A DNA stretch of 6,760 nucleotides from Bacillota bacterium (lineage in GTDB: Bacteria > Bacillota > Clostridia > Peptostreptococcales > Anaerovoracaceae). This document shows, piece by piece, positions 6,451-6,760 of the stretch. Within the stretch, counting starts at the first letter, position 1. Each line of letters begins with the position of its first letter. The position numbers were made by a program, and so were the translations under genes. The notes under the pieces were generated by a model. That model worked only from the letters and a program-made list of their open reading frames with translations. It searched no databases and was not told the origin of the DNA. The DNA lies in the NCBI GenBank assembly GCA_017543805.1, contig JAFYFK010000123.1:1-6760 (forward strand), written 5' to 3'.

Positions 6451-6760
6451 AGCCTGTATCGGTATCACAGTTAAACAGTTATATAAAAAGGATCCTCGGC
6501 ACAGACCCGATCCTTATGAACGTATCCGTTACCGGCGAGATATCCAATCTGACAAGGCACAGCAGCGGTCATTGGTATCTTGCTCTTAAGGACGCAGGCA
6601 GCACGATAAGATGCTTCCTGCCCTCGGACAGGGTAAGGAGCCTGCGCTACGATATCTCCGAAGGCATGCAGATCTGCGCCCACGGCTACGTTTCGGTATA
6701 CGAGCGCGGAGGTTATTACTCGCTCAACATCAGGGATATAGAAGTCGAGGGTGAAGGCGA
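6441..6760 (+). CDS. xseA: Exodeoxyribonuclease VII large subunit, N-terminal part (3' end outside window)
   Basis: The frame from GTG at 6441 stays open to the window edge (106 codons plus two bases). It covers the N-terminal OB-fold domain that binds single-stranded DNA; the catalytic middle domain lies beyond the window. XseA with XseB forms exonuclease VII, which degrades single-stranded DNA to oligonucleotides. Family signatures are KPVSVSQLNSYIKRIL (4-19), DPIL (22-25), GEISN (32-36), HSSGHWYLALKD (40-51), and GYVSVYERGGYYSL (82-95). The typical wording in the third block is YF(S/T)LKD, so WYLALKD is a mild variant. The gene overlaps the Kae1-like gene by ten bases, implying coupled translation. 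An ATG-only search misses this start. In related clusters xseB usually follows, so it may lie just downstream. Confidence 0.93.
   Translation, partial: MGLKPVSVSQLNSYIKRILGTDPILMNVSVTGEISNLTRHSSGHWYLALKDAGSTIRCFLPSDRVRSLRYDISEGMQICAHGYVSVYERGGYYSLNIRDIEVEGEG

Noticed and set aside
5614..6468. 284-codon open frame on the minus strand
   Set aside because: It is fully antisense to the Kae1-like gene, resembles no family I know, and follows from the codon pattern of the real gene.

Overview
The window is an almost fully coding, single-strand (+) stretch of a bacterial chromosome. Nine genes lie head to tail. Several families are typical of Firmicutes: RNase J, an Asp23/YqhY protein next to nusB, and a CNNM/HlyC-type transporter. 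The composition looks mid-GC, with frequent AGA/AGG Arg and ATA Ile codons. Together with a Kae1-like gene between nusB and xseA, this suggests a Clostridia-class anaerobe (Eubacteriales or a relative). That placement is an inference from gene content, not a database match.

Layout: (1) 1-609, the 3' part of an RNase J gene; (2) 613-1683, an M24 metallopeptidase of the Xaa-Pro aminopeptidase type; (3) 1705-2265, efp, probably also served by a near-consensus promoter inside the 3' end of the peptidase gene; (4) 2265-3383, mltG, overlapping efp by one base; (5) 3384-3473, the only real gap, holding a perfect 15-bp inverted repeat around a GA-rich centre; (6) 3474-4835, a CNNM/CorC-type membrane protein with CBS domains; (7) 4835-5107, an Asp23/YqhY protein; (8) 5104-5520, nusB; (9) 5524-6450, a divergent TsaD/Kae1-like protein; (10) 6441-6760, the 5' part of xseA, starting at GTG. 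Genes 6 to 10 overlap or nearly touch (TAATG, ATGA, a 3-nt gap, a 10-nt overlap), so they look like one translationally coupled operon.

The order matches the backbone of the well-known Bacillus cluster yqhT-efp-accB-accC-yqhY-nusB-folD-xseA. Here mltG and the transporter gene sit where accB-accC would be, and the Kae1-like gene sits where folD would be. The functions are housekeeping: RNA decay, peptide turnover, rescue of polyproline translation, peptidoglycan strand release, metal transport, antitermination and DNA repair. I see no RNA genes, CRISPR, phage or insertion-sequence genes, and no stretch above 300 bases without a gene. The least explained items are the palindromic element at 3390-3446, the promoter embedded in the peptidase coding sequence, and the role of the Kae1-like paralogue.
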